Below, piece by piece: positions 35,460 through 47,448 of a DNA stretch of 64,000 nucleotides (positions are counted from its first letter, which is position 1; each line of letters starts with the position of its first letter). Below the pieces are notes generated by a model. It saw only the letters and a list, made by a program, of their open reading frames with translations, searched no databases and had not been told where the DNA came from. The stretch covers positions 124,001 through 188,000 of the forward strand of contig JAUTCQ010000021.1 in NCBI GenBank assembly GCA_030673845.1. The letters are read 5' to 3'. A program made the translations under genes and the position numbers. This DNA comes from Verrucomicrobiota bacterium JB022 (GTDB lineage: Bacteria > Verrucomicrobiota > Verrucomicrobiia > Opitutales > Oceanipulchritudinaceae).

Positions 35460-36398
35460 TCAGGGCAGGGCCGGGCTTCCCAGCACCGGCATCCCGCCCT
35501 TCCAGGCGATCTCTTTGACAAAAGTGTGACGGTTGGGATCCCACAGCGGGTCTCCTACAATTTCGGTATAGGTGCGGGCATGGTAGACGAGCAGGTCCTT
35601 GCCGTCTTCGGAGACCGTAAAGCTGCTATGACCAGGGCCGTAAATGCCGTGCTCGAAATCGCTCTGGAAGATCGGCTGCGGGCTCTTCGTCCAGCTCTGG
35701 GGGTCGAGCAGCTCGGCGTCTTCATCGGCAGAGAGCAGGCCCATACAGTAGTTCTCGTCGGTCGCACTGGCCGAGTAGGTGATGAACACCTTGCCGTGGC
35801 GGACGAGCACCGCCGGGCCTTCGTTGACCCAGAAGCCGCGGATCTCCCAGTCGAACTCCGGCTTGGTCAGCATCACAGGCTGGGTTGCCAGCTTCACGGG
35901 CGTCTCCATTGCGGCGAGGTAGAGGTTGGAGTTGCCCTGGATCTGAGGATCTTTCTGCGCCCACAGGTAATAGAGCCGGCCTCGGTGGCGGAAGGTGGTG
36001 GCGTCGAGGCAAAAGCTCTCCCAGCCGGTCTTGACCTGCACGGGCTCCGTCCACGGGCCTTCTAGCGGGTTGGCGGCGTCGGTCGAGATGGCATACATGC
36101 GGTGCTGGAACAGGTTGTCCTTGATCTCGCGGCTCGGAGCAGCGGCAAAGTAGACATACCAGCGGCCTTCGTGGTGGTGGATCTCCGGCGCCCAGATGAG
36201 TTCGCAGAGCGGGCCCGTCGCTGGCTTGTGCCAGACGGCGACCGGCTGGGCCTCGCGCAGGCCGGCAAGCGTGTGGGAGCGGCGGACTTCGATGCGGTCG
36301 TAGGCCGGGACGGAGGCGGTAAAGTAGTAGTAGCCGTCGGTATGTCGGTAGACAAAGGGATCGGCTCGCTGTTCGATGAGTGGCTGGAGGCGCTTCAT
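35460..36398 (-). CDS. Cytoplasmic GH43 glycoside hydrolase, arabinofuranosidase-like
   Basis: A 312-residue GH43 beta-propeller enzyme with no signal peptide, so probably cytoplasmic. Catalytic positions are visible as Asp in RADPFVY (residue ~13), Asp in FCLDATTF and Glu in NEGPAVL; LIWAPEIH is the usual second-blade motif. It resembles alpha-L-arabinofuranosidases and should act on short imported oligosaccharides. Substrate within GH43 is not certain (arabinoside versus xyloside). It starts 9 bp after the GPH symporter stop, so uptake and cytoplasmic cleavage are coupled. Confidence 0.86.
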   Translation of the reverse strand: MKRLQPLIEQRADPFVYRHTDGYYYFTASVPAYDRIEVRRSHTLAGLREAQPVAVWHKPATGPLCELIWAPEIHHHEGRWYVYFAAAPSREIKDNLFQHRMYAISTDAANPLEGPWTEPVQVKTGWESFCLDATTFRHRGRLYYLWAQKDPQIQGNSNLYLAAMETPVKLATQPVMLTKPEFDWEIRGFWVNEGPAVLVRHGKVFITYSASATDENYCMGLLSADEDAELLDPQSWTKSPQPIFQSDFEHGIYGPGHSSFTVSEDGKDLLVYHARTYTEIVGDPLWDPNRHTFVKEIAWKGGMPVLGSPALP

Positions 36399-36407
36399 GG
36401 AAATGGC

Positions 36408-37781
36408 TTAGATCGTGGTATCGTGGATGACGCCCGCCATGGGCTGCAGGCCCGGCTCGCGGCCTTCCTTCATGCGGTTGTAAAAGGCGTCGGTGATGCG
36501 GTATTTGAACATGACCCAGCCCATGATGGCATGGAACGCCCCGGGGATAATCGTCACCATCAGCGCGATGCCCGTCAGCGTGTAAGAGCTTTGCGGCACA
36601 TCGGGCACGTAGTGGAAGACGGTCAGCAGGATGTTGGCGAGCGAACCGGCCACGGCCATACCCGTCTTCTGGCAAAACGAGATGCCCCCAAAGGCGATGC
36701 CGGACACGCGCTGCCCCGTCTTGGCCTGCCCATAATCGACCGCTTCGGCGATGGCCGACCAGAAGACCGGGGCGTGCAAGTCGACCACGAACGACAGCAG
36801 GGCGTAGAAAACGAAGGCCGTCACCACATCGCCCGGCCCGACCAGTAAGAGCATCGCGAGGCTGATCACGCCTACGGCGAGCTGCGTCCAGCGAAACATC
36901 TGCACCTTGCAGTAGCGCTTGGTGATCCAGGTGGAGGCGACCATCGCGAGGATGGCCGCACCGACACCCGTGCCAAGGAAGGGGGCGATCAACCCCTTGT
37001 CGCCCAGGTAATATTGCGCGTAGTAGGCGGCGACAGAGTTGCGGATGGTGTAGCCTACCGTGCCGACTACGCAGACGATGCAGAGCACCACCCATTGGTC
37101 GTTGCGGAAGAGGATCTTCCACTGCTCGGCTAGCGGCTTGCGGTCCACCACGTGCTCGACTCGCTCGCGCGTGGTGATGAAGCAGAAGAGGAGGAAGAAA
37201 ACCGAGAGCAGCGCCATCAGCCCCATGGCCAGCTGGTAGCCGCGCTGCATACTCTCCGCCCCCCAGATCTGCGCGAGCTTGGGCACGGCGATGGCGACGA
37301 GAAAGGCCGCGACCTTGGCCAGGAACAAGCGGTAGCCGTTGGCCGAAAGGCGCTCTTTCGGGTCGTCCGTCAGCACCGAAATGAGCGAGATGTAGGGGAT
37401 CGTGACGCCCGTGAACATGAGCGTGACGAAGATGTAGGTAGCGTAAGCCCAGACGAGTTTGCCCGCGTAGGCGAAATCGGGTGTCGTAAAAGTCAGGAAG
37501 ACGGCAATGCCGAAGGGCACCGCCAGATATAACAGGTAGGGTCGGTAGCGCCCGTGGCGGCCCTTGAGCTTATCCGTGAGGATCCCCATCGCGGGGTCGG
37601 TCACTGCGTCGATAATCCGCACTAGCGGAAACATGAGGGCGAGGTGCGCAGGCTTAAGGCCGAAGACGTCGGTGTAAAAGTAATTGATGATCAGAAACAT
37701 CGACGAAATGACCACATTGATGGCCATGTCGCCGGATCCGAATCCGATCTTCTCCAGCACGGTTAGCTTCTGTGTCTTCAT
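36408..37781 (-). CDS. GPH-family sugar:cation symporter
   Basis: A 457-residue MFS transporter of the glycoside-pentoside-hexuronide:cation symporter family (MelB-like) with 12 hydrophobic segments. The family motif RIIDAVTDPAMGILTDK (helix II/loop) keeps the Asp residues that bind the coupling cation, and HGRYRPYLL follows. It should import short arabino- or xylo-oligosaccharides that the downstream cytoplasmic GH43 cleaves. The start is MKTQKLTVLEKIGFG at 37781; the longer frame begins at a TTG and its extra Pro/Ala-rich stretch is not family-like. Confidence 0.9.
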   Translation of the reverse strand: MKTQKLTVLEKIGFGSGDMAINVVISSMFLIINYFYTDVFGLKPAHLALMFPLVRIIDAVTDPAMGILTDKLKGRHGRYRPYLLYLAVPFGIAVFLTFTTPDFAYAGKLVWAYATYIFVTLMFTGVTIPYISLISVLTDDPKERLSANGYRLFLAKVAAFLVAIAVPKLAQIWGAESMQRGYQLAMGLMALLSVFFLLFCFITTRERVEHVVDRKPLAEQWKILFRNDQWVVLCIVCVVGTVGYTIRNSVAAYYAQYYLGDKGLIAPFLGTGVGAAILAMVASTWITKRYCKVQMFRWTQLAVGVISLAMLLLVGPGDVVTAFVFYALLSFVVDLHAPVFWSAIAEAVDYGQAKTGQRVSGIAFGGISFCQKTGMAVAGSLANILLTVFHYVPDVPQSSYTLTGIALMVTIIPGAFHAIMGWVMFKYRITDAFYNRMKEGREPGLQPMAGVIHDTTI

Positions 37782-38161
37782 GTAGGGGTAGAGCGCAGGC
37801 GGAGCCTGTGGGGCTAAGGAGGCGGGATTCTGCGCAGCAGGAGTCAAAGCCAGCGCCCCGAGTGACAGGGCGCTGGCGATGCTGTTGCTACTCCTATTGA
37901 CGTGCAGAATCCCCTTTCAGCTTCGTCAGATAAGAAATTTGCGGGTTAAGACGACCGCGCTCAGGCTGCGGCGTCTGTAGGGGGCACAAAAACAGGGTCA
38001 GGGCATGACGCGGTGAAAGGGTTGGTTTTTCCGGGTGACCGTGGACCGTATGGCCCGCGGGTGAGTAGCGCACATCCCTACATGCGCCCTTCCCATCCCT
38101 ACCCCGCCGAAATTTCGCAAAAAAAATGGCCGCCATTTTCGCGACCGGAAGCGGCAGTGCT
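37782..38161. other. Intergenic region upstream of the GPH operon
   Basis: No gene is visible. On the GPH side there is a nested structure: GGGATTCTGC (37824-37833) inverted at 37904-37913 as GCAGAATCCC, enclosing a stem CCAGCGCCC/GGGCGCTGG (37850-37858 with 37868-37876). It may be a leader RNA structure. The other end holds the terminator of the kinase gene. I cannot place a promoter reliably. Confidence 0.5.
38119..38139 (-). terminator. Rho-independent terminator of the sigma-kinase operon
   Basis: On the minus strand AAAATGG/CCATTTT (38123-38129 with 38133-38139) with a three-base loop is followed by a T run (A run 38119-38126). It lies 22 bp beyond the kinase stop. Confidence 0.7.
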
Positions 38162-40378
38162 CTAAATTCCCATACTGCGTTCCTCCACGAGCGTTGTCGC
38201 CTCGCGCAGGATGATGCGGGCAAAGGCCCAGTCGAACCAGAAGCCGAGCACCGGGGTGCCCCGGTCGGCGCGGTTCGGGTTGCGGGTTTCCGTCAATTCC
38301 GTGGCAAGGGCCAGGCTGGCGCGGGCAGAATCGATACGGCCCAACCGCGCCTCCGCCATCGCCTGGATGGCCTTGACCGTAACGGTGCGGGGAGCATTGC
38401 TATCCGAGTATTCGACGCTCCTTAGGCACCAGTCGATTGCCGCCTGGTAGTCGCTGGAGCGGTATTCGAAAAGGGCGATGGACATGCATTGCCATGCGGC
38501 CTGGAAAGTATCGCCACTCGCGGCAGCCTCAATCGAAACTTGGGTGGTGAAGTCGGCATATTCCTGCAGATCTTCCAGCAAAGTCGCTTCTGCCGGGGCC
38601 AGTAGGCTGATCTTGACGATACGATCGGAGAAGCTGCCGGCGGCGGGAAAGCGATCGACTGCGATGCGGCGGAACCGGTCATACGCCTCACGATCACCCA
38701 ACTCGATCAGCACCGGGCCCAGCTCCAGATAGTCGAGCGTGCGGACGTCGGCACCTTCCAACTCGTTGATCCGCAGCAGCACGCCAAAACACTCGGCGGC
38801 CTTGGCCCAACGCTCGTTGATCGCGTGCCACTCGCCCACCGCGCGGTAGACGGCCGCACCCTCCATCGTCGAGTCGGTCAGCGTCACTCCTTTCAGTAGC
38901 TCGTCGGCTTCCGGGTAACGCTCCTGGCTAACCATGAGGGCGGCTTGAGTGACCATTTCGCGTTCTTCGGCCTCCTGACGCAGGCGGGCCTGTTGCTGCT
39001 CGGCCTGCACCGCGCGTTGACGGGCCTCACGCTCGTTCAGGAAAAGGTGGGTCGAGACCCCGAGGGCGGCGAGGAGAATGGTCGTGACCATCGCCGAGGC
39101 AAAGAAGACTGCGCGGTTACGCCGCACGAGCTTGCGAAACGAATAGACCCACCCGGCAGGGTGCGCGAGCACGGGGTCGTGATTGAGGAAGCGCTGGGCG
39201 TCCATCGCGAGGCCGTTGGCGGTCTCGTAACGGTAGCGGCGGTCTTTTTCGAGAGCCTTCAGCGCAATGCAATCGAGGTCGCCCCGGAGGTGGGCCAGGA
39301 GGCGGGCGGGCGTCGTCTGGCGCTGCTCCGCCACGGCCTGCAAGGCTTCCGGTGGCAACGCCGCCAAGGCCACCGAAGGGCGCAATGGCGTATATTCGCG
39401 CAGGGCGCGACGGACTTCTTCCAGACCGGCCTCTTCCGGAAGCCGCCCTTCCAACGGAGTGCGACCGGTCAGCAACTGAAAAAGCAACACGCCGAGGCTG
39501 TAGATGTCGCTGCGGGTATCGACGTCCAGCTCCCCCACCTCTACCTGTTCGGGGCTCATATAGGCAGGGGTGCCGATCCAGAGCGCAGAGGTGCTCAGCG
39601 TCTGGCGTTCGCCGCGCCGAGCTTCTGCCGCCCGGGCAATGCCAAAGTCGATGACCTTGGGCTGCGCCACGCCGTCGTGCTGGGCGATCATAATGTTGGA
39701 GGGCTTGATGTCGCCGTGGATGATGCCCTTCTGGTGCGCGTGCTGGATGGCGTGGCAGACCTGGATAAAGAGGTGAAGCCGCTGACGGATCGAGAGCCGG
39801 TGCTGGTCGCAATAATCGGTGATCCGCACGCCGCGCACATGCTCCATCACAAAGTACGGTGCACCCTTGTCCGTCGCCCCCGCATCGAAGACACGCGCGA
39901 TGTTGGGGTGGTCCATCATTGCGAGGGCTTGCCGCTCGGCTTCGAAGCGTGCGATCACGCTCCGGCTTTCCATCCCGCCCCGGATGATCTTGAGAGCTAC
40001 GTGGCGCAGTACGGGCTCTTCCTGCTCGGCGAGGAAAACGGCGCCGCAGCCGCCCTCCCCGATCTTCTCCAGCAGCTTGTAGCGCCCGATGCGCGAGCCG
40101 ATCGCCTCGTCGTCCAGCCGGCCGCCCTGGTCGGGCAAGACGGAACTGCGGACCCGGCGCTTGAGCAAGGTGAAGGTGTCTGAGAGGCGGACGACCGAAG
40201 CGCCTTCTTCGAAAAAGCGGTCGGCTTCGCGGTGGGCCTCCAGCAGGGCTTCGACCCGGGCGCGCAGCTCGGCGCGGCCGGCGCAGGCGCGGTCCAGATA
40301 CGCGCTGACCTTGGTCGGGTCGACCATCTCGGCGGCGGTGGTAAAGATCGCCTCTTCCTCTTTCCCGGCCTCTTTCAT
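38162..40378 (-). CDS. Membrane-anchored serine/threonine protein kinase with C-terminal repeat region
   Basis: A 738-residue PVC-type kinase. A ~100-residue N-terminal region (EAIFTTAAEM and RACAGRAELRARVEALLEAH are typical) precedes the kinase domain. Seen are the glycine loop GEGGCGAVF, the catalytic lysine Lys130 (VALK), HGDIKPSN at 221-228 replacing the usual HRDLKPxN but keeping the catalytic Asp223, and DFG at 244-246. One membrane helix (about 430-450) is followed by a helical, TPR-like sensor region of ~280 residues. The start lies 12 bp after the sigma factor stop, so both come from one transcript and probably form one signalling unit. Confidence 0.9.
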   Translation of the reverse strand: MKEAGKEEEAIFTTAAEMVDPTKVSAYLDRACAGRAELRARVEALLEAHREADRFFEEGASVVRLSDTFTLLKRRVRSSVLPDQGGRLDDEAIGSRIGRYKLLEKIGEGGCGAVFLAEQEEPVLRHVALKIIRGGMESRSVIARFEAERQALAMMDHPNIARVFDAGATDKGAPYFVMEHVRGVRITDYCDQHRLSIRQRLHLFIQVCHAIQHAHQKGIIHGDIKPSNIMIAQHDGVAQPKVIDFGIARAAEARRGERQTLSTSALWIGTPAYMSPEQVEVGELDVDTRSDIYSLGVLLFQLLTGRTPLEGRLPEEAGLEEVRRALREYTPLRPSVALAALPPEALQAVAEQRQTTPARLLAHLRGDLDCIALKALEKDRRYRYETANGLAMDAQRFLNHDPVLAHPAGWVYSFRKLVRRNRAVFFASAMVTTILLAALGVSTHLFLNEREARQRAVQAEQQQARLRQEAEEREMVTQAALMVSQERYPEADELLKGVTLTDSTMEGAAVYRAVGEWHAINERWAKAAECFGVLLRINELEGADVRTLDYLELGPVLIELGDREAYDRFRRIAVDRFPAAGSFSDRIVKISLLAPAEATLLEDLQEYADFTTQVSIEAAASGDTFQAAWQCMSIALFEYRSSDYQAAIDWCLRSVEYSDSNAPRTVTVKAIQAMAEARLGRIDSARASLALATELTETRNPNRADRGTPVLGFWFDWAFARIILREATTLVEERSMGI

Positions 40379-40390
40379 CGGCGCAAAAGC

Positions 40391-41074
40391 TCAGCTCTGG
40401 CTACTGCGGATCGACTGATAGAGCCAGGCTTTGGCGTAGGTCCACTGGCGCTCCACGCTACGCTCGCTCATGCCCATAGTTTCGGCCACCTCGGCGGTGG
40501 TGCAGCCCCAAAAAACCTTCAGCTCCACGATGCGGGCCTTGTCGGCATCGTGCTCCTGCAGGCGCTCCAGGGCCTCGTCGATCAACAGGATGTTCTCTTC
40601 GGGGGTGGTGGCCGCGAGGTCCAGATCTTCGACCTGCACGCGGGTCTGGTTGCCGCCACGTTTGAGGCGCGACTTGCGGCGGGCGTTTTCGATCAGGATC
40701 CGGCGCATGGCCTGGGCCGCCGCGCCAAAGAAGTGTGCGCGATTGGCCCATTGACGCGTACTGCCGCCGACTACGCGCAACCAGGCCTCGTGCACCAGCG
40801 CGGTGGGCTGCAGCGTCTGGTAATGGTATTCACGCGACATGCCGATAGCAGCCTGTCGGCGCAGGTCGTCGTAAACCATCGGGAGCAGGTCGTCGGCGGC
40901 CTGTTTGTCGCCGCTGCCTAAGGCACGGAGGCATTGAGTAATGTCGGAAACCGTCCGGTCGAGCGCGCGCTGAGCGGCTTGGGCAACGGTAGGCTGGCGA
41001 TCCTGAAGGGCGGGCCCGTCGTTGGCCGGGCGCAGGCGCAAGGAAAAATAGGCGGGGGAAAGGGTCGACTTCAT
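40391..41074 (-). CDS. ECF-type RNA polymerase sigma factor (TIGR02999-like)
   Basis: A sigma-70 family factor of about 227 residues with regions sigma2 (ALGSGDKQAADDLLPMVYDDLRR, then LVHEAWLRVV) and sigma4 (LKVFWGCTTAEVAETMGMSERSVERQW). It matches the ECF subgroup found in PVC bacteria next to Ser/Thr kinases. The first ~45 residues before sigma2 are an uncommon extension. ATG at 41074 is used; the alternative at 41137 lacks similarity and neither has a clear Shine-Dalgarno. No anti-sigma gene is adjacent, so the kinase may control it, by inference. Confidence 0.85.
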   Translation of the reverse strand: MKSTLSPAYFSLRLRPANDGPALQDRQPTVAQAAQRALDRTVSDITQCLRALGSGDKQAADDLLPMVYDDLRRQAAIGMSREYHYQTLQPTALVHEAWLRVVGGSTRQWANRAHFFGAAAQAMRRILIENARRKSRLKRGGNQTRVQVEDLDLAATTPEENILLIDEALERLQEHDADKARIVELKVFWGCTTAEVAETMGMSERSVERQWTYAKAWLYQSIRSSQS

Positions 41075-41476
41075 GGGGGGTGCAAGGAGGGGGTGTGGCC
41101 GCGCTTCCGCAGCCGGAAGGAACAGGGGGAGAAACAAAAAGCTGTGCCGGGTTCAAGACGGTAGGATACGAGGGGACGAGGAACCAATGTAGCTTGTCTT
41201 CGCGGCAGTAGGCCACAGCCGGAGAAAACCATCAACGTTAGGCGGCCAATGGGGCGGTGACAATAGGACGTAGCGCTGCATGAGGGTACACGGGAGGGGG
41301 TGATTCAGCCTTGGCTGAAGGTGTAATGAGGAGACTGTGCAGCCTCGATACGCTCGGGGGAGAACGCTGCCGCCATGTGCGCTACTACATGAGGGTATGC
41401 GGCGAGAAGCTGCTCAAACTATGTCGGCAGCTTATCCTAATTTTCGTAAAAGCAAAGCGAAATCTTCGCGTTGAGC
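41075..41476. other. Intergenic region between the sigma factor and efflux gene
   Basis: About 400 bp with no convincing gene; a short plus-strand frame at 41311-41520 runs into the TolC gene and has no ribosome-binding site. GCGAA/TTCGC (41457-41461 with 41465-41469) near the TolC stop, followed on the minus strand by TTTGCTTTT, may be a weak terminator. The promoter of the sigma-kinase operon should lie here but is not obvious. Confidence 0.5.
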
Positions 41477-43101
41477 CTACGGGAGCCCTGCCCCGCCGCG
41501 GTATGGCATGGGCAGCGTAACGCCTCGACGTTCCAGCAAGGTGCCCTCGGCCAGGTAGAGGTCGACCAGCGCAATGCGATACTGGATAATCGCCCCCACC
41601 CGCGCGATTTCCGCTTCCAGCAGGTCGCGTTGAGCCTGGGCGAGCTGGAGAGATGTGCCGCTACCGAGTTCGAAGCGGTCTTCCTCGGCGGTAACGGCTT
41701 GGCGCTGCAGCTCGACGGTGACAGCGGTCGCCTCGATCTGCTGGCGCAGACGCTCGACTTCGTTCAGCGCGAGCAATACGTCGAGCTGGATGACCTGGCG
41801 CAGGTTGCGCAGTGATTCCACCGCCTGGTCGCGGGCGGCGCGGGCGGCGAGGTGTCGACCTTCGGCGGCACGATTGCCCAGCGGCATGCTGAATTCGACC
41901 CCCGCCATCAGGTCGTACGTCTCATCGTCCATGCGGCGGAAAGAGCGCTCGACCGATTGCGCGTAGCCCGTCTTGCCGAGATCGAGGAACAAATCGAGCC
42001 GCGGAAGCAGGCCGTTGCGCGTTTGCAGGACTTCGAGGCGGTTCTGGCCAAAGAGGTTCTCCGCCTCCTTGAGGTCGGGGCGCGACTGGAGGGCCAGCTG
42101 GATGCGCTCCGCGCCGTCGCGGATGGGCTCGGGCTGCAAGGGCGGCGTCGAGCGGGTATCGATCTGCGTTTCGTTGAAGGAGCTGTTGGGCGGCAGGATG
42201 AGCTGGGCCAATTCGAGGCGTAGTTGATTGGACCGGCTGCGGGCGTCGATCAGGTCTTGCTGGCGGCGCGCCACCTCGGCCTTGATCGCAGCGGCATTGA
42301 TGGGGGGCAGCGTCCCGATCTCGATCTGGGTCTGGATCTCGTCGCGTTGCTGCTCGGCCACCGCCAGGGAGCGCTCGAAAATGGCAATTTCTTCCCGCGC
42401 GAGCACGTATTCCCAATAGGTCGTCTCAACTTCGGCCAGCAGTGCCTCGCTGAAGGCGGCCAGCTCATAGTAGCTCGCATCGCGCGCCAGCTCAGCCGCC
42501 CGGACAGCGGCTAGGTTGACGCTGGGGCCAAAGCCGCGCAGCAGGGATTGCGTGACGGAGAGCCCGAGCCGGGCCGACTGCTCTTCCTGCGTCCGGCTGG
42601 AGACCGAGCGCCCTTGCTCGACCGAGACTTCGACTTCCGTCCCCGTGGGCAGGGTCTGGCGAACGCCGACGGCGGCGTTGTTGTCGTTGCCGACCACGTT
42701 GTAAGAGCCCCCGGTGCCTCGGTCGGTTTCGGAGACGTTTTCTTCGTCGTATTGGTAGGAGGCGAAGATCTCCGGATCGAAGATACCACGCTCGGTCATG
42801 AGGAAAGCGTCGGCAATGACGGGCTCCAGCTCTTGCACGCGCAAGTTGCGGTTGTGCCGCAGGGCGAGAAAGACGGCGTCTTCGACCGTCAGCGCGTATT
42901 CGGTCGGCGCGGTGCGCACGGCGGCTTCGTTGAAGCTCGCCGGCGGCTGGACGGGCCCCGCGATCACCGGGTCTTCGACGCGGATTTCGCCACCCGAGGA
43001 GGTGGGGACGACCAGCGGGTCGGGCTCGACGCGGCTGGAGCATCCTGCCAGCCCGAGGCCGGCGATGAGGAAACAGGTGGTAAAGCAGCGGAGGCGAGAC
43101 A

Positions 43102-43102
<1 letters not shown>
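41477..43102 (-). CDS. TolC-family outer-membrane efflux lipoprotein
   Basis: A 541-residue outer-membrane channel of an RND pump. The N-terminal signal ends in a lipobox GLGLAGC (Cys about residue 21). Two OEP repeats with long amphipathic helices are visible (ALRHNRNLRVQELEPVIADAF near the start, the second repeat with its RPDLKEAENLFGQNRLEVLQ segment about residue 330). The ATG at 43102 overlaps the RND stop by one base. It is the last gene of the adaptor-RND-channel operon. Confidence 0.9.
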
Positions 43103-46170
<3,068 letters not shown>

Positions 46171-46172
46171 AA

Positions 46173-47318
46173 TCAGTCAGCGTCGATGGTGATCGCCGAG
46201 CCGTCTTCCAGCAGCTGCTGGCCAAGCGTCACCACTTGGCCAGACACGTTGCCCGACGTCACTTCCACCCGGTCGCCCTCGCGGATCCCGAGCCGTACCG
46301 GCTGCCAGGAAACGGTCTTGCCACCTTCATCGACCAAAAAGACCCCGTTGGTATTGTCGCGACGCACGACGGCGGCCTCCGGGATGATGATCGTGTCTTC
46401 GTGGTCCTGCATCACCAGCTCGGCCCGCACAAACATGCCGGGCTTAAGCCGTCCGTCGGCATTGGGCACCTCAAATTCGACCATGGCCTGGCGAGAGTTC
46501 TCGGAGAAAACCGGAGCGACCCGCACCACCTTGCCCTCGAAGGTCTGTCCGGCATAGGCGTCGGTACGAATGGTGACGGTGTTGCCGTTGGAGACGCGGG
46601 GATAGTCACGCTCCGTCACGTTTACCACGCCCAGTAGCGGGTCGAGGTTGACGATGCGGAACATCTCGTCGTTGACAGCGACCATGTCGCCTTCGTCTAC
46701 AAAGCGTTCGGCTACGATCCGGGTGGCGTCTCCTTCGCTCCATTCGGCGCGGACTTCGGTATACCCCAGCTGCAGGTGGGCCGTTTCCAACGCTGCTTCG
46801 GCACGGGCGACCTGGGCTTGGGCCACGGCCAGCCCGGCGCGGGCAGAGCGTTCACTGCCCAGGGCGGTATCGTATTGGGTATCCGACGAGACGCCACGCT
46901 CGCGAAGCTGGCTGACGCGCTGCATTTCGCGTTGGGCAATCTCCGCCCGGGCCTTGGCTTCCTCCAGGTTGGCCTCAGCCACGAGCAGGTCGGCCTCGGC
47001 GCGGCGGACTTCCTGCACGTAAGATTCATCTTCCAGCACGGCGACAATGCCCCGGCGCTCGATGGTGTCGGAAACGCGTACCTTTAACTGGTCGACGCGA
47101 CCGCTGACTTTGCTCGCAACCACAAAATCGGCACTGGCGCGCAGGGTGCCGCTCAAATCTCGACGTTCCGTAATGGTGCCCTTCTCAACCGTGAAGACTT
47201 CGACCGGAGCCGGTCGGCGTTGGGGAGCTTCGGTCGTCGCCTGTTGACCGCATCCGGCTAGCCAGATTGCGACCCCGGCGAATGCCACGGGAAGAGATAG
47301 AGTACGATAGAGAGCCAC
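46173..47318 (-). CDS. RND efflux periplasmic adaptor (HlyD/AcrA-like)
   Basis: A 381-residue membrane-fusion protein. The N-terminus is a lipoprotein signal ([12 protein letters not shown], Cys about residue 23). Then come a barrel-sandwich hybrid strand ([15 protein letters not shown]), a coiled-coil hairpin rich in Ala/Glu (residues ~95-170) and a beta-barrel. The start is GTG at 47318: it gives a proper n-region [10 protein letters not shown], whereas the longer frame would overlap the MFS gene end. An AGGA lies upstream at a reasonable distance. It is the first gene of the pump operon. Confidence 0.88.
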   Translation of the reverse strand: MALYRTLSLPVAFAGVAIWLAGCGQQATTEAPQRRPAPVEVFTVEKGTITERRDLSGTLRASADFVVASKVSGRVDQLKVRVSDTIERRGIVAVLEDESYVQEVRRAEADLLVAEANLEEAKARAEIAQREMQRVSQLRERGVSSDTQYDTALGSERSARAGLAVAQAQVARAEAALETAHLQLGYTEVRAEWSEGDATRIVAERFVDEGDMVAVNDEMFRIVNLDPLLGVVNVTERDYPRVSNGNTVTIRTDAYAGQTFEGKVVRVAPVFSENSRQAMVEFEVPNADGRLKPGMFVRAELVMQDHEDTIIIPEAAVVRRDNTNGVFLVDEGGKTVSWQPVRLGIREGDRVEVTSGNVSGQVVTLGQQLLEDGSAITIDAD

Positions 47319-47448
47319 GGCTAAAAAAATCCTGTTCGTGGGGTAAGAACACAATTCAACGTGTTTAGTTCCGTAAAAAAGGCGGATAGGTGGAATTTCT
47401 GCTGGACAGATGGTCGCCTCACGCTGCGGAAGCGATGCCATTCCTAAG

